Positions 8,580-17,719 of a DNA stretch of 64,000 nt are shown here, piece by piece. Within the stretch, counting starts at the first letter, position 1. Each line of letters begins with the position of its first letter. Origin of the DNA: Bhargavaea massiliensis (GTDB lineage: Bacteria > Bacillota > Bacilli > Bacillales_A > Planococcaceae); the NCBI RefSeq assembly GCF_018390575.1, contig NZ_JAHBCJ010000006.1:1-64000 (forward strand), read 5' to 3'. Under the pieces are notes generated by a model, which searched no databases, was not told where the DNA came from, and saw only the letters and a program-made list of their open reading frames with translations. The translations under genes and the position numbers were made by a program.

Positions 8580-9203
8580 TCAGCCGTTGGAACCCTGCTT
8601 GACCCATTTGGCGACTTCAATGGTACGACGGGCCTGATGCTGGACAGCCGCTTTGATTTTATCTTCTCCTTCGACCATGTTGCCGTCCTGATCGACTGTG
8701 ACACTCGTGCCGTACGGGTTTCCGCCAGCGGCAAATACCGATTGATCCGTGTAGCCCGGAGCGGCGATGATGGCGCCCCAGTGGAACAGCGATGTGTAGA
8801 GGGAGAGGATGGTCGCTTCCTGTCCGCCGTGCGGGTTTTGGGCGGATGACATGGCGCTGCATACTTTGTTGACAAGCTTGCCCTGTGCCCAGAGTCCGCC
8901 GGTCAGGTCAAAGAACTGCTGCATCTGGACAGACTTGCTCCCGAAACGGGTCGGTGCGCTGAAGATGACGGCATCCGCCCACTCCAGGTCTTCCGGCTTG
9001 GCTTCCGGCTCATCCTTGACCGATTCATAATGCTGTTTCCAGGCAGGATTGGAGGCAATCGCCGCCTCTGGAGCCGTTTCGGCAACCTTCAGGACTTTAA
9101 CTTCCGCCCCTGCTTCCTGCGCCGCTTCACCCGCCCAATGAGCCAATTTGTGATTGGTTCCGGTCGAGCTGTAGTGAATGACTGCCAGTTTGATTGGGTC
9201 CAT
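8580..9203 (-). CDS. wrbA: WrbA-type NAD(P)H:quinone oxidoreductase (flavodoxin-like)
   Basis: 207 residues from the ATG at 9203 (MDPIKLAVIHYSSTG), preceded by AAGGGAG. The frame is open further upstream, but that stretch is not protein-like. The flavodoxin fold shows the FMN phosphate loop YSSTGTNHKLA, the SAPTRFGSKSVQMQQFFD loop and the type IV motif GGQEATILSLYTSLFHWG. The family reduces quinones by two electrons, protecting against redox cycling. It is divergent from the MFS gene at 9355, with about 150 bp between them. Proteins of this family are also annotated flavodoxin family protein. Confidence 0.92.
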   Translation of the reverse strand: MDPIKLAVIHYSSTGTNHKLAHWAGEAAQEAGAEVKVLKVAETAPEAAIASNPAWKQHYESVKDEPEAKPEDLEWADAVIFSAPTRFGSKSVQMQQFFDLTGGLWAQGKLVNKVCSAMSSAQNPHGGQEATILSLYTSLFHWGAIIAAPGYTDQSVFAAGGNPYGTSVTVDQDGNMVEGEDKIKAAVQHQARRTIEVAKWVKQGSNG

Positions 9204-9354
9204 ACAGACAACTCCCTTGAATTCATAGTGTTTGTGCAACATTACTACTATTGCCTCCGGCCTGATCGGATAAACAACCGGCTTGCAAATGGATGACGTC
9301 TGAATGCCCTCGTGATAAAGTGAATTTACCATGTAACCCGAAAGAGGCCTAGCC

Positions 9355-10521
9355 ATGCGTGTCTTTATCTATTTCATCATTTTCTTTTCGTTCTTCGACC
9401 TGTTCAGCCAGCTGCCGGTGATGAGCCCTCATGCCGTACTGCTCGGTGCCACTCCTTTTGTCACGGGGCTTGTTGTCGGAATCTATTCATTTGCCAACAC
9501 GATCGGCAACGTATTTTCCGGGTTCGCGACAGACCGTCTCGGTCCATTTCCGATTTTGATTGCGGGACTTCTGCTTTCGTCTGTTGCCCTTTTCCTCTAC
9601 ACGCCCGCAGACACGCCGAACGCCCTCCTGGCAGTGCGTGTGGTCCACGGCTTCATGGAGGGACTGATCGTTCCAGCAGCGTTCACATTCATCGCCAACC
9701 GTTCGGAAGAATCAAAGCGCGGAAGGAACTCGGCTTTGTCTGGGGCTTTTGTCGGGTTGGCCGCGATTGCCGGTCCCGCCCTTAGCGGGATCATCGCTTC
9801 AAGAACCGGTGCACCGTTCATCATGCTGATGAATGGGATTTTTCTCCTGGCACTTGCGGTACTTGCCGTGTTTATACTCGGCGGCAGTAAAAAACAAATA
9901 GAGGGGATGGCCAAAACCGGCCGTTCTTCCGGACACTTTCCGGTAAGGGACCTGTTCCGCCATCCCGGCGTGATCCGGGCCTTTGCAGGTGCCTTTTTCC
10001 TGATGTTCTCCCAGGGTGTGCTTGCTCTCGTCCTTCCGCTCCGCGTGGAAGCAATCGGGTTCGATACGAAAACGAGCGGCTTTTTGCTCAGCGTCTTCGG
10101 AGTCGTCGCCATCCTGATTTTCATCCTGCCGACCAACCGGCTCTTTGATCGCATCAGGCCAGAGGCGACACTCGCTTTCGGTATCGCGCTCATGGGCTCG
10201 AGCATGCTGTTCCTGTCCATAGCAGGACAGCTCCCGCTGCTTTATGCGGCCATGTCCTTGTACGGGATCGGATTTGCCTTCCTGTTCCCTTCAGTCAATT
10301 CTTTGCTGATCGATTCGACAGATGCCCACTATCGCGGAAAAGCCTATGGGTACTTTTATGCGTTTTTCTCGATTGGCGTAGTCGCTGGCTCCGGCCTGAT
10401 CGGGCTATTGGACTTGGACGCGCACGGCGCTTTCCTTCTCACAGGAGTGGTCCTCCTTTCCGTAGCCGCCTACGTGCTATCGGGATTGAGACGGGCGAAG
10501 GCAGATAAATCCAGTCTTTGA
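9355..10521 (+). CDS. MFS transporter
   Basis: A 388-residue integral membrane protein with about 12 hydrophobic helices. The family loop motif is at about residues 55-65 (GFATDRLGPFPILIAGLLL) and a long central cytoplasmic loop at about 175-200. The ATG at 9355 lies after a GAAAGAGGCCTAGCC region. No substrate can be read. It is divergent from wrbA, so the pair could respond to the same electrophile or quinone stress, but no shared operator is visible. Confidence 0.9.
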   Translation: MRVFIYFIIFFSFFDLFSQLPVMSPHAVLLGATPFVTGLVVGIYSFANTIGNVFSGFATDRLGPFPILIAGLLLSSVALFLYTPADTPNALLAVRVVHGFMEGLIVPAAFTFIANRSEESKRGRNSALSGAFVGLAAIAGPALSGIIASRTGAPFIMLMNGIFLLALAVLAVFILGGSKKQIEGMAKTGRSSGHFPVRDLFRHPGVIRAFAGAFFLMFSQGVLALVLPLRVEAIGFDTKTSGFLLSVFGVVAILIFILPTNRLFDRIRPEATLAFGIALMGSSMLFLSIAGQLPLLYAAMSLYGIGFAFLFPSVNSLLIDSTDAHYRGKAYGYFYAFFSIGVVAGSGLIGLLDLDAHGAFLLTGVVLLSVAAYVLSGLRRAKADKSSL

Positions 10522-10526
10522 TACAC

Positions 10527-10577
10527 AAAAACAGCCATCCGGCCCGCCTGATGTCAGGTGGGCCGGATGGCTGTTTT
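10527..10577. terminator. Strong bidirectional terminator
   Basis: A perfect 18-19 bp stem (AAAACAGCCATCCGGCCC with its complement) flanked by A and T runs. It lies between the convergent MFS and LysM/3D genes. Confidence 0.9.
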
Positions 10578-10587
10578 ACAGTATCTA

Positions 10588-11346
10588 TCAGTTGAGGATC
10601 TTCACTTTAACTGTTTTGGAACCCCACTGCAGCGCGCGGCTCTTGTTCGGAATAAAGACATCGATGCGGTTGCCTTTGATGGCGCCGCCAGTGTCTCCGG
10701 CGATGGCTTCACCATAGCCTTCAACCCAAACTTTCGTTCCGAGCGGAATGACTTTAGGGTCTACTGCGATGACTTTCTGGTCAGGATTCGCTCTCAGGTT
10801 AATGCCCGTAGCCGTAACTCCGGAGCAACCGTTGCAATATGCCGTGTAAGCAGTTGCGCGAACAGACAGTTCACGAGTTGCCGACGGTGCAGGCTTGGAA
10901 GCGGACGCCGTGTTCGATGTGCTTGCCTGGACTGCTTTGCCGGATATCTTCAGAGATTGTCCAGGATGGATGAGCGAGCTGCTGAGGCCATTCAGCCCCA
11001 TAAGCGTGTTGACGCTCATGCCATGGTTGGTTGCGATGCGATAAAGCGTATCGCCGCTTTTGACGGTATATGTGGAAGCATTCGCTGCTGGCGTAGACGC
11101 AGCTGGCGCTTTCTGTTGGGTTTGTGTGGCATTGCTGTCCGAGGAGGTAGTAAGGACATCTCCCGGATAGATCAAATCAGAGGAAAGGGAATTCCACTGT
11201 TTCAGCTGTGCGACTGTGACAGAATTGGCCTGAGAGATCGACCAGAGTGTATCGCCCTTAGAGACCGTATGCTCTGCAGCCGAAGCCGTTCCTGCACCTG
11301 CACCCAGGGTCAGCGCTGCCGTCAGCGCAATCAAGCTTTTTTTCAT
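10588..11346 (-). CDS. Secreted LysM-LysM-3D cell-wall protein (YocH type)
   Basis: 252 residues. A signal peptide covers 1-23 (MKKSLIALTAALTLGAG, cleavage after ASA). Two LysM peptidoglycan-binding repeats lie at about 25-68 and 92-135 (each with the GDTLW/YxI core), joined by a Ser/Thr/Ala linker. A C-terminal 3D domain covers about 158-252 (ATAYTAYCNGC, TATGINLR, VDPKVIPLGTKVWVEGYG, AGDTGGAIKGNRIDVF), with the three Asp that name the domain. Its fold is that of lytic transglycosylases (MltA, resuscitation-promoting factor). YocH is under WalRK in B. subtilis, and a candidate WalR site lies upstream. The start ATG follows AAAGGAG. Confidence 0.95.
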   Translation of the reverse strand: MKKSLIALTAALTLGAGAGTASAAEHTVSKGDTLWSISQANSVTVAQLKQWNSLSSDLIYPGDVLTTSSDSNATQTQQKAPAASTPAANASTYTVKSGDTLYRIATNHGMSVNTLMGLNGLSSSLIHPGQSLKISGKAVQASTSNTASASKPAPSATRELSVRATAYTAYCNGCSGVTATGINLRANPDQKVIAVDPKVIPLGTKVWVEGYGEAIAGDTGGAIKGNRIDVFIPNKSRALQWGSKTVKVKILN

Positions 11347-11395
11347 AATGGTAAATGTCTCCTTTCTTCAACGACACCAACTCTACCACGCCTAT

Positions 11396-11412
11396 GTTAC
11401 AGTGGCATGACA
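11396..11412 (-). promoter_or_regulatory. Candidate WalR box upstream of the LysM/3D gene
   Basis: The minus strand reads TGTCAT, five bases, TGTAAC. The WalR consensus is TGTWAH-N5-TGTWAH, so there is one mismatch in 12 informative positions. It lies about 50 bp upstream of the start codon. The assignment is inferred from the consensus and the known WalR control of yocH. Confidence 0.45.
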
Positions 11413-11461
11413 AATCGATGAAGAAACGAAAACATATTATTACACTCTATTAATAGATTAG

Positions 11462-13261
11462 TTACGGAGAAGTGGTTTTTTTCACACGCGGCAGTCGGAT
11501 TCTTGCCGTCGTGCCCTTTCCTTCCTCGCTTTCAAACTCAATCGTCCCTCCATGACGCTCTATGATTTTGAAGCTTTTCATGAGCCCCATGCCGGTGCCT
11601 TTTTCTTTATTCGAATAAAATGGTTCACCCAGTCGGGGCAGCCGTTCCTCGGGAATGCCGACCCCTTCGTCCCGGACTTCGATGATTGGCCCGTCGGCGC
11701 TGTCCCAGGCGGCAAGATGGATCACCCCGCCATCAGGCATCGCTTCTATCGAGTTTTTCACCAGATTGATGATGACATGTTTGATCTCATCCATTTTGCA
11801 GAAGGCCGGGAGATTTGTTTCCGGAACCTTAAATTGGATCTCGCAATTGTGCATTCTTGCCTCCGCCCGAAGAAGACGGATCACTTCTGAAAGTATCTTT
11901 TTCAGATCGGCCTGCCTCATTTCATCTCCCTGGTGGGGCTCGGCCAGCATCAGCAATTCATCGACAATTTGTTCAATGCGATCCAATTGATCCAAAACAA
12001 TGTCGGTGTATGCCCCGGCTGAACCCGTCTCATCCATCAGTTGCATAAACCCTTTTACAGATGTCAGGGGGTTTCTCACTTCGTGGGCAATACCGGCGGC
12101 CAAGTGGCCGACCATTCCAAGTTTTTCCCATTTCAGATTGACTTCTTCCGAAAATTTCTGCTTGGTAATGTCCTGTGTGAACCCGATCAGCCTGAGGACA
12201 CGCCCTTCACTGTTCCGAATCGGCACCGATTTCGTGCGCAACCACTTTAGCCCCTTGCCGGGTACGATCACACGATAATCCATTTCCCCGGAAGAACCGG
12301 CATTGCAGAGTACATTCGCCATATTCCCCCTGTCATCCGGATGGATATGTTTTTGAAATGACAGACCATCGGCATAAATTTCGTTTAGTTCCACCTCAAA
12401 CAAATTCTTTATTGCCGGGCTCAGATAAACAAAGCGTTTATGAATGAAATCGTACTGTCCGACACCCAGGCCGGTATTTTCCATAATATCGATGATAAGC
12501 TGATCCCGGTCCTTGATGATCCGTTCCTGCAACTGAATCAGAGACTGGGTGGCTGCAGCCGAATCTTTGGAGACAATCATGGCAGTCGTGGCAGCCAGAC
12601 GGTCTCCACTGTCAAAAACGGGATATGCGCGGATGCTGACCGGTACTCGGGTGCCGTTTTTCTTCAGCCGTACTGTGTCGAGGACGACTTTCTTCTCCCC
12701 TGCCAACAGACGGTTCCGCGTCAGCTCGAACTCTTCCTGTAAATCCTTCGGCACATACGGCAGGATGCCTCCTACAAGGTCATCCTCCGTCCAACCGTAT
12801 TCTTTCGTAAAAGCTGTGTTGATTTTCATGACTTCGCCATTGGTTTTTAAAAGAATGGCCGCTTCATCCATAAAATCAAAAAAAGGGCTGCTCCAGGTTG
12901 CCGATGGGCTGGCTGGTGCGATCTCAACTAGTCCTTTCTTTATCGGAAATGCCCTTAATAACGCATGCAGTTCATCAATCCGTTCCAAATGCTCCACATA
13001 CATCGGCAACTGAGAATCGTCTCTGCCTCTAACAGAGAAGGGGATGAATTCTTCACCGCGATGTGCATGGCGGACCCTTTCAAAAAAAAGTGGTATATCC
13101 TTGAAATGCACCATGTCATGGACTGTGTGATCCAAAGACGAGGGATATCTGAGGGAATCCTTTTCGCCGCTTGCAGTCATACAATAATGTCCGCTTTCGA
13201 CATGGAGCACAGTATATAGATATCCGCCACTGTTTGCCTGGAACAACTCTTTATTCTTCAT
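11462..13261 (-). CDS. PAS-domain sensor histidine kinase (sporulation-kinase-like)
   Basis: 599 residues from the ATG at 13261 (MKNKELFQANSGG). The frame is open to a GTG at 13324, but neither start has a strong Shine-Dalgarno sequence. There is no transmembrane segment. The N-terminal domain (about 1-125) is unassigned. PAS 1 covers about 130-240 (FDFMDEAAILLKTNGEVMKIN) and PAS 2 about 255-375 with its PAC end DITKQK. HisKA has the phosphorylated His393 in AAGIAHEVRNPLTSVKGF. HATPase_c shows NLVKNSIEAM (N box), DEGVGIPEE (G1) and KGTGMGL (G2). Domain order resembles KinA/KinE kinases that feed the Spo0 phosphorelay; that role is inference. It is an orphan with no response regulator adjacent. 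Confidence 0.9.
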   Translation of the reverse strand: MKNKELFQANSGGYLYTVLHVESGHYCMTASGEKDSLRYPSSLDHTVHDMVHFKDIPLFFERVRHAHRGEEFIPFSVRGRDDSQLPMYVEHLERIDELHALLRAFPIKKGLVEIAPASPSATWSSPFFDFMDEAAILLKTNGEVMKINTAFTKEYGWTEDDLVGGILPYVPKDLQEEFELTRNRLLAGEKKVVLDTVRLKKNGTRVPVSIRAYPVFDSGDRLAATTAMIVSKDSAAATQSLIQLQERIIKDRDQLIIDIMENTGLGVGQYDFIHKRFVYLSPAIKNLFEVELNEIYADGLSFQKHIHPDDRGNMANVLCNAGSSGEMDYRVIVPGKGLKWLRTKSVPIRNSEGRVLRLIGFTQDITKQKFSEEVNLKWEKLGMVGHLAAGIAHEVRNPLTSVKGFMQLMDETGSAGAYTDIVLDQLDRIEQIVDELLMLAEPHQGDEMRQADLKKILSEVIRLLRAEARMHNCEIQFKVPETNLPAFCKMDEIKHVIINLVKNSIEAMPDGGVIHLAAWDSADGPIIEVRDEGVGIPEERLPRLGEPFYSNKEKGTGMGLMKSFKIIERHGGTIEFESEEGKGTTARIRLPRVKKTTSP

Positions 13262-13421
13262 TTCACATCCCGCTCTCGTCATGAAAATCATCGTTAGGGT
13301 GCTTTTTTCGACCCAAAGACTCACTCTTCAGTCTTTATTGAGTATATTATACTAATATTTTTTTGATTACGATAGAGCAATACTTGACAAAATTTAAAGG
13401 CTGATAAACTTTAATGAGAGT

Positions 13422-14096
13422 TCAGCAAAACGGCACAATCAGTTCAGGGCTGTTATTTTTAGGAGAATTTACATCAGGAGAGACCTCATATGCTTCCATC
13501 TTGTCCGCGTCATAAGGGACGAGCAGGCGGCTCAGCGACTCCACATCCCTGTTATTGGGATTCAGCCACTCTCCTTCATTCTCCGGAGCCAGAATCACCG
13601 GCATCCGGTCATGAATCTTTTCCATGAGCCGGTTTGGCTGTGTGGTAATGGCTGTGCATGTATGGACTTTCTCTCCATCCGGGGAAATCCACGTTTCCCA
13701 CAGCCCGGCCATGCCAAACACCGGCTCTTCTTTTAGCCTGATCCTCATCGGCCTGCGGACTTCCCCTTCCCTTCGCCATTCATAGAACGAGTCGGCCGGA
13801 ATGATACAGCGGCGACGCTCGAATGCCTGCCGGAAGCTCGGTTTTTCCGCCAACGTCTCTGCACGCGCGTTGATCATCCGGCTGCCGACCTTCAGATCCT
13901 TCGCCCACCCCGGAACGAGACCCCAGCGCAACTTGCCCATCCGGTTTTCGCGGCCGTCACTGATCACGGCCACCACCTGCTGGGTCGGGGCAATATTGTA
14001 GCTCGGGAAATACTCTTCCTCTTCGAATGTCCGGGTTACCGCAAATCTCTCGATCAGTTCCCCATAAGGGATGTATAAAGTAAACCTTCCGCACAT
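13422..14096 (-). CDS. SRAP (HMCES/YedK) DNA-protein crosslink protein
   Basis: 224 residues from the ATG at 14096, giving MCGRFTLY. In this family Met is removed so that Cys2 becomes the N-terminal catalytic residue that bonds covalently with abasic sites in single-stranded DNA. Other hallmarks are present: NIAPTQQ (Asn), WGLVPGWAK, MINARAETL, RCIIPADSFYEW (catalytic Glu) and HDRMPVIL (catalytic His). The frame extends 23 codons upstream, but GGGAGGGGG positions this ATG, and only it leaves Cys at position 2. Role: shielding abasic sites during replication or SOS. It sits downstream of, and is probably separate from, the DUF368 gene, with a terminator between. Confidence 0.95.
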   Translation of the reverse strand: MCGRFTLYIPYGELIERFAVTRTFEEEEYFPSYNIAPTQQVVAVISDGRENRMGKLRWGLVPGWAKDLKVGSRMINARAETLAEKPSFRQAFERRRCIIPADSFYEWRREGEVRRPMRIRLKEEPVFGMAGLWETWISPDGEKVHTCTAITTQPNRLMEKIHDRMPVILAPENEGEWLNPNNRDVESLSRLLVPYDADKMEAYEVSPDVNSPKNNSPELIVPFC

Positions 14097-14139
14097 CGCA
14101 AATCCCCCTCCCAGCCTATACTGTAATCCGTTATACATT

Positions 14140-14172
14140 AAAAAGAACGGTCCGTGCAAGCGCACGAACCGA
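14140..14172 (-). terminator. Terminator after the DUF368 gene
   Basis: GGTTCGTGCG, a short loop and its complement, followed by TTCTTTTTAA on the minus strand. Confidence 0.7.
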
Positions 14173-14184
14173 ACCTGTCAGAAT

Positions 14185-15009
14185 TCATGGAATTTCTTGA
14201 TTCTTTCCTTCCCTGCCGATCAATGACGTCAGGAACAGGCCGGCCCCGAAAGTAATGAGGCTAATCAGCGCGGCAAGGAAATCCCCGGGAATTCCCGGGA
14301 AAATGACGAACACCGAACCGGCAATCAGGCCGATGATAATGGCATACATCACAGTCGGTATCCTGCTGAGCAGAAAATGAATCACCTTGCTGCTGACGAT
14401 GAAGCCAACACCGACTCCGGCCCCGATCACCGCGATGATCGGAAGGTTCAGATCAGACAGTGCCGCAATTGCCGTTGAGTACGCGCCAAGCAGAAGCAGG
14501 ATAAATGATCCGCTGATTCCGGGCAAAAGCATCGCCATGCTGCCAAGCCAGCCGGCGAAAAACAGACCTGGAGCATTGGATGCATTCAGCTCACGGATTG
14601 GTTCAGATTCAGCCGGACTCAGGAAAGCAGTGGCGGCAAGCGAGACTCCGACTGCGACAAGAAGCACATAGTGAACAGGCCCGAAATTCCGTGCTATCCC
14701 AGCCTCCCTTGATAGGAAAGGCAAGACACCGAGGACCAGGCCGATAAAAAAGAATTGCGTCGGAACGATATGATATGTCAGCAAATAATCGATCAGCCGG
14801 CTGAACAGCAGCAGGGCTGCTCCGATGCCCACACCAAGAGGGATAAGAAACATGAGATGCTTTTTCCACTCCCGGCTAAAAAAACCGCTGATGGCAGACA
14901 GCAACCGATCGTAAATGCCGAGAATCAGTGCAATCGTCCCCCCACTCACTCCCGGAATCAGATCACTGATGCCCATCATCAGGCCGCGATATATATTTTT
15001 CCATTCCAT
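14185..15009 (-). CDS. DUF368 membrane protein (PopT-type undecaprenyl-phosphate translocase)
   Basis: 274 residues from the ATG at 15009 (MEWKNIYRGLMMGISDLIPGVSGGTIALILGIY), the conserved N-terminus of DUF368. About eight hydrophobic segments follow, and the conserved motif recurs in the second half as LLPGISGSFILLLLGAY, so the protein is an inverted or duplicated repeat with two P-G-x-S-G/S loops. Established work assigned this family, with DedA, to returning undecaprenyl phosphate across the membrane for cell-wall synthesis. The frame runs 41 codons upstream, but the conserved start and GGAAGGATGG support this ATG. Confidence 0.9.
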   Translation of the reverse strand: MEWKNIYRGLMMGISDLIPGVSGGTIALILGIYDRLLSAISGFFSREWKKHLMFLIPLGVGIGAALLLFSRLIDYLLTYHIVPTQFFFIGLVLGVLPFLSREAGIARNFGPVHYVLLVAVGVSLAATAFLSPAESEPIRELNASNAPGLFFAGWLGSMAMLLPGISGSFILLLLGAYSTAIAALSDLNLPIIAVIGAGVGVGFIVSSKVIHFLLSRIPTVMYAIIIGLIAGSVFVIFPGIPGDFLAALISLITFGAGLFLTSLIGREGKNQEIP

Positions 15010-15102
15010 AAACCCATACCATCCTTCCAGATTTAAATCAACTTCTCCAGTATAGCACGGAAAGAAACAGCAGCTGCCGGATTTCCAAGAGAAAACAGAC
15101 AG

Positions 15103-15130
15103 CAAAAAACCCGCACCAAAGTACGGGTTC
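15103..15130 (-). terminator. Terminator of trhO
   Basis: AACCCGTAC, loop, GTGCGGGTT, then T6 on the minus strand. Confidence 0.85.
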
Positions 15131-15135
15131 ATGCG

Positions 15136-16095
15136 TCATGCCTGTTGGGCTTTAAGTTCGTCGACTTTCTCCTGCCATTCCGCTTCGGTCATACCGGTTT
15201 CAAGGAAGTAACGGTTGCGAGGATGTTCTCGGCACTCATCAGTGCAGCTGCGGCGATAGAGAAGTTCATTTTCTTCGGAAGCGAGAATCTTTTTGTTGCA
15301 TTCAGGGTTTGCACAGTTGACATACCGTTCACATGGCGTCCCGTCAAAGTGGTCGCGGCCGACAACTACGTGCTCCACCTGGTTGACCGGCACGGCGATG
15401 CGATTATCGAATACGTAGCACTGGCCATCCCAGAGCTGCCCCTTGGCAACAGGGTCTTTTCCGTATGACACGATTCCGCCATGGAGGTGCGCCACATCTT
15501 CGAAGCCTTCACGCTTCAGCCATCCTGTGAACTTCTCACAGCGGATGCCGCCTGTGCAGTAGGCCAATATTTTCTTGCCTTCAAACTTTTCCCGGTTTTC
15601 ACGGACCCAATCCGGAAGCTCGCGGAATGTTTCCACTTCAGGACGGATTGCGCCGCGGAAATGGCCAAGGTCATATTCATAATCATTACGGGCGTCTAGG
15701 ACGACAACGTCATCACGCTGCATCTGCTCGAGAAACTTTGCCGGCTCCAGATATTCACCGGTCAGCTCATTCGGATCTACGTCTTCCTCAAGGCTGAGGT
15801 TGACGATCTCCTTGCGGTGGCGGACATGCATTTTTTTGAAAGCATGGCCTTCAGCCTCGTCAATTTTAAATACCATGTCACTGAAACGCTCATCCGCATG
15901 CATCGCATCCATATATTTCTGTGTCTGTTCAACCGTGCCGGAGCACGTTCCGTTAATGCCTTCACTGCCTATGAGGATACGGCCTTTTAGCCCAAGCTCC
16001 CTGCAAAACGCAAGATGATCCTGTGCAAAAGTTTCCGGATCCTCAATCGGCACGTATTTATAATACAAGAGGACTCTGTGTGTGAATTTTCCCAT
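15136..16095 (-). CDS. trhO: Oxygen-dependent tRNA uridine(34) hydroxylase, rhodanese-type
   Basis: 319 residues. An N-terminal ferredoxin-like domain (about 1-95: [31 protein letters not shown]) is followed by a rhodanese domain (about 120-215). The active-site loop [11 protein letters not shown] carries the catalytic Cys. A C-terminal Cys-rich segment ([27 protein letters not shown]) is characteristic of the long YbfQ/YceA form. TrhO makes 5-hydroxyuridine at the wobble position of tRNA in the presence of oxygen. The gene is monocistronic. Length matches the B. subtilis homologue (about 320). Confidence 0.95.
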   Translation of the reverse strand: MGKFTHRVLLYYKYVPIEDPETFAQDHLAFCRELGLKGRILIGSEGINGTCSGTVEQTQKYMDAMHADERFSDMVFKIDEAEGHAFKKMHVRHRKEIVNLSLEEDVDPNELTGEYLEPAKFLEQMQRDDVVVLDARNDYEYDLGHFRGAIRPEVETFRELPDWVRENREKFEGKKILAYCTGGIRCEKFTGWLKREGFEDVAHLHGGIVSYGKDPVAKGQLWDGQCYVFDNRIAVPVNQVEHVVVGRDHFDGTPCERYVNCANPECNKKILASEENELLYRRSCTDECREHPRNRYFLETGMTEAEWQEKVDELKAQQA

Positions 16096-16318
16096 AATCC
16101 GACACCATTCCCTTTCTCCCTATAGATTAAAAATGCCACTCACCAATATAACAAAAAAAGGAGCGGATGTGTAGCGGAAATCAGCGGTAATCTCCGGCAG
16201 CCGAAAAGAAAACAAGTCCGAAAAAGCGGTCACTCCCCTTGCCGTCATCCGAAATTTCGTCCCTGGATCGGCCTTGTCCGGAATTTCCGGCCCGGCTTCA
16301 AGGGGCCCATGCCGGCAG
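16096..16318. other. Intergenic stretch with no gene seen
   Basis: Together with the terminator at 16319-16369 this makes a 341-bp gap between the coupled small gene and trhO. I see no ribosome binding site with a sensible reading frame on either strand. The part next to trhO is A-rich and probably holds its promoter, but I cannot name -35 and -10 boxes with confidence. Confidence 0.5.
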
Positions 16319-16369
16319 AAAAAATCCTCGAAACCGCTTCGCGCAAAGATACTGCGAACGTTTCGAGGA
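16319..16369 (-). terminator. Large terminator of the ferredoxin-NADP reductase operon
   Basis: On the minus strand TCCTCGAAAC pairs perfectly with GTTTCGAGGA across an internally structured 25-base loop and is followed by six T. It lies about 70 bp past the stop of the small coupled gene. Confidence 0.8.
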
Positions 16370-16436
16370 GTCTCCCTGTGCTGTACCGCTTGCCGGATGA
16401 AAAGCTGAAACGGTATTTACGGACAGCCCCGTTCCT

Positions 16437-16730
16437 TTATTCCTTCATCTTCCTGTACAAGCCGATAAAACGTTCCGGCTGTTCCTCTGTCCTGAAGGCG
16501 AACACTCCTTCATCGGTATGGAGGTACAGGAACCAGCAGCGGCTCGTCGCTGCCCGTGAACTCATATCCCATACTTTCGACAGCGGAAATTCACGCTCCG
16601 ACGAAATGACTGCATGTTCGGTCAGAATCAGTTCGCATTCAACATCTTCTGTTCGCTGCTGCAATCGACGGATCGACCTCTCGGTACGGATATAGCGGAT
16701 TACCGCCATTGCCTGTGCCCAGCCTGTCAT
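16437..16730 (-). CDS. Small protein of unknown function coupled to ferredoxin-NADP reductase
   Basis: 97 residues. Its ATG overlaps the stop of the reductase gene in an ATGA (16727-16730), so translation is probably coupled. No membrane segment, signal peptide or Cys cluster is evident. The composition (VECELILTEHAVISSEREFPLSKVWDMSSR, WFLYLHTDEGVFAFRTEEQPERFIGLYRKM) suggests a compact beta-rich fold, possibly PH-like, with a C-terminal helix. The operon ends at the terminator at 16319-16369. I do not recognise a named family. Confidence 0.75.
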   Translation of the reverse strand: MTGWAQAMAVIRYIRTERSIRRLQQRTEDVECELILTEHAVISSEREFPLSKVWDMSSRAATSRCWFLYLHTDEGVFAFRTEEQPERFIGLYRKMKE

Positions 16731-17719
16731 TTGAATACAGATGTACTGTGAAGCGGCTGAACTCGGGACTTTGGATCCAAAAAGGCTTTCGCATTGTTGA
16801 TGGCGATTGGAGCCTCTCCAAGACCGACAGCAATGAGTTTGACTTTGCCGTCATAAGTGGTCACATCGCCTGCGGCATAAATCCCCTCGATATTCGTCTC
16901 CATCTTGGTATTGACGACAATCGAGTTTTTATCCATTTCCAGTCCCCATTCTTTGAGCGGTCCGAGGGAAGAGACATTCCCATAGTTGACGATGACATGA
17001 TCGGCATGGAGGTTTGTTTCGTCGCCTTCCTTGCTCACCAGTACGACTTCATCAAGCCGTCCTTCTTCACCCTGCAGAATTTTGACATTATGCGATGTCT
17101 TCACATCGACGGTCGACTCATGCAGTTTAGTGACACTGGTTTCATGCGCCGTGAAGCGTTCGCGACGATGAACAAGGGTCACTTTGTCCGCGACTCCTTC
17201 AAGCATAAGTGCCCAATCAACCGCTGAGTCGCCTCCCCCGCATACCAAGATTTGCGTTCCTTTGAAGCTGGACAAATCTTTGACGCCGTAGTGCAATGTT
17301 TTGCCTTCAAATCTTTCTGCCCCTTCGACATTCAGCTTACGCGGCTGGAATGCCCCTACGCCGGCGGTGATAAGAACCGTGCGGGAATAATGGACGCCCT
17401 TATCCGTTTCAATGACAAACTGATCGCCGTCCCGGTTTGCTGCCAGTACCGTTTCGCCCAGGCAGATTTCAGGTTTGCCATATTGGGCCTGCTCGGAAAG
17501 ATTGGCCACGAGATCTTTCGCAAGGATCTTCGGAAAGCCGCCTACATCGTAAATATATTTATCCGGATAAAGTTCTGAAAGCTGTCCGCCAAGTTGCGGA
17601 AGGCTGTCGAGGATTTTGACTTTCATCTCCCGCATGCCTGCGTAAAATGAAGCGAAAAGTCCGGTCGGACCTGCGCCCACGATCGTTATATCAAATACTT
17701 CTTGTCCGTTCTCCAACAT
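16727..17719 (-). CDS. Ferredoxin--NADP(+) reductase, thioredoxin-reductase-like (YumC type)
   Basis: 330 residues. The FAD-binding motif GAGPTGLFASFYAG is at the N-terminus. The NADP-binding motif CGGGDSAVDWALML lies at about 165-178. The FAD motif YAAGDVTTYDGKVKLIAVGLGEAPIA is near the C-terminus. There is no CxxC redox pair, which separates it from thioredoxin reductase and fits the type 2 FNR of Bacillus. It moves electrons between NADPH and ferredoxin or flavodoxin in the cytosol. The ATG follows TAGGAGTG. It is the first gene of a two-gene operon. Confidence 0.95.
   Translation of the reverse strand: MLENGQEVFDITIVGAGPTGLFASFYAGMREMKVKILDSLPQLGGQLSELYPDKYIYDVGGFPKILAKDLVANLSEQAQYGKPEICLGETVLAANRDGDQFVIETDKGVHYSRTVLITAGVGAFQPRKLNVEGAERFEGKTLHYGVKDLSSFKGTQILVCGGGDSAVDWALMLEGVADKVTLVHRRERFTAHETSVTKLHESTVDVKTSHNVKILQGEEGRLDEVVLVSKEGDETNLHADHVIVNYGNVSSLGPLKEWGLEMDKNSIVVNTKMETNIEGIYAAGDVTTYDGKVKLIAVGLGEAPIAINNAKAFLDPKSRVQPLHSTSVFK

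Noticed and set aside
13383-13420. TTGACA at 13383 as a plus-strand promoter
   Set aside because: No -10 at a suitable distance and no plus-strand gene follows.
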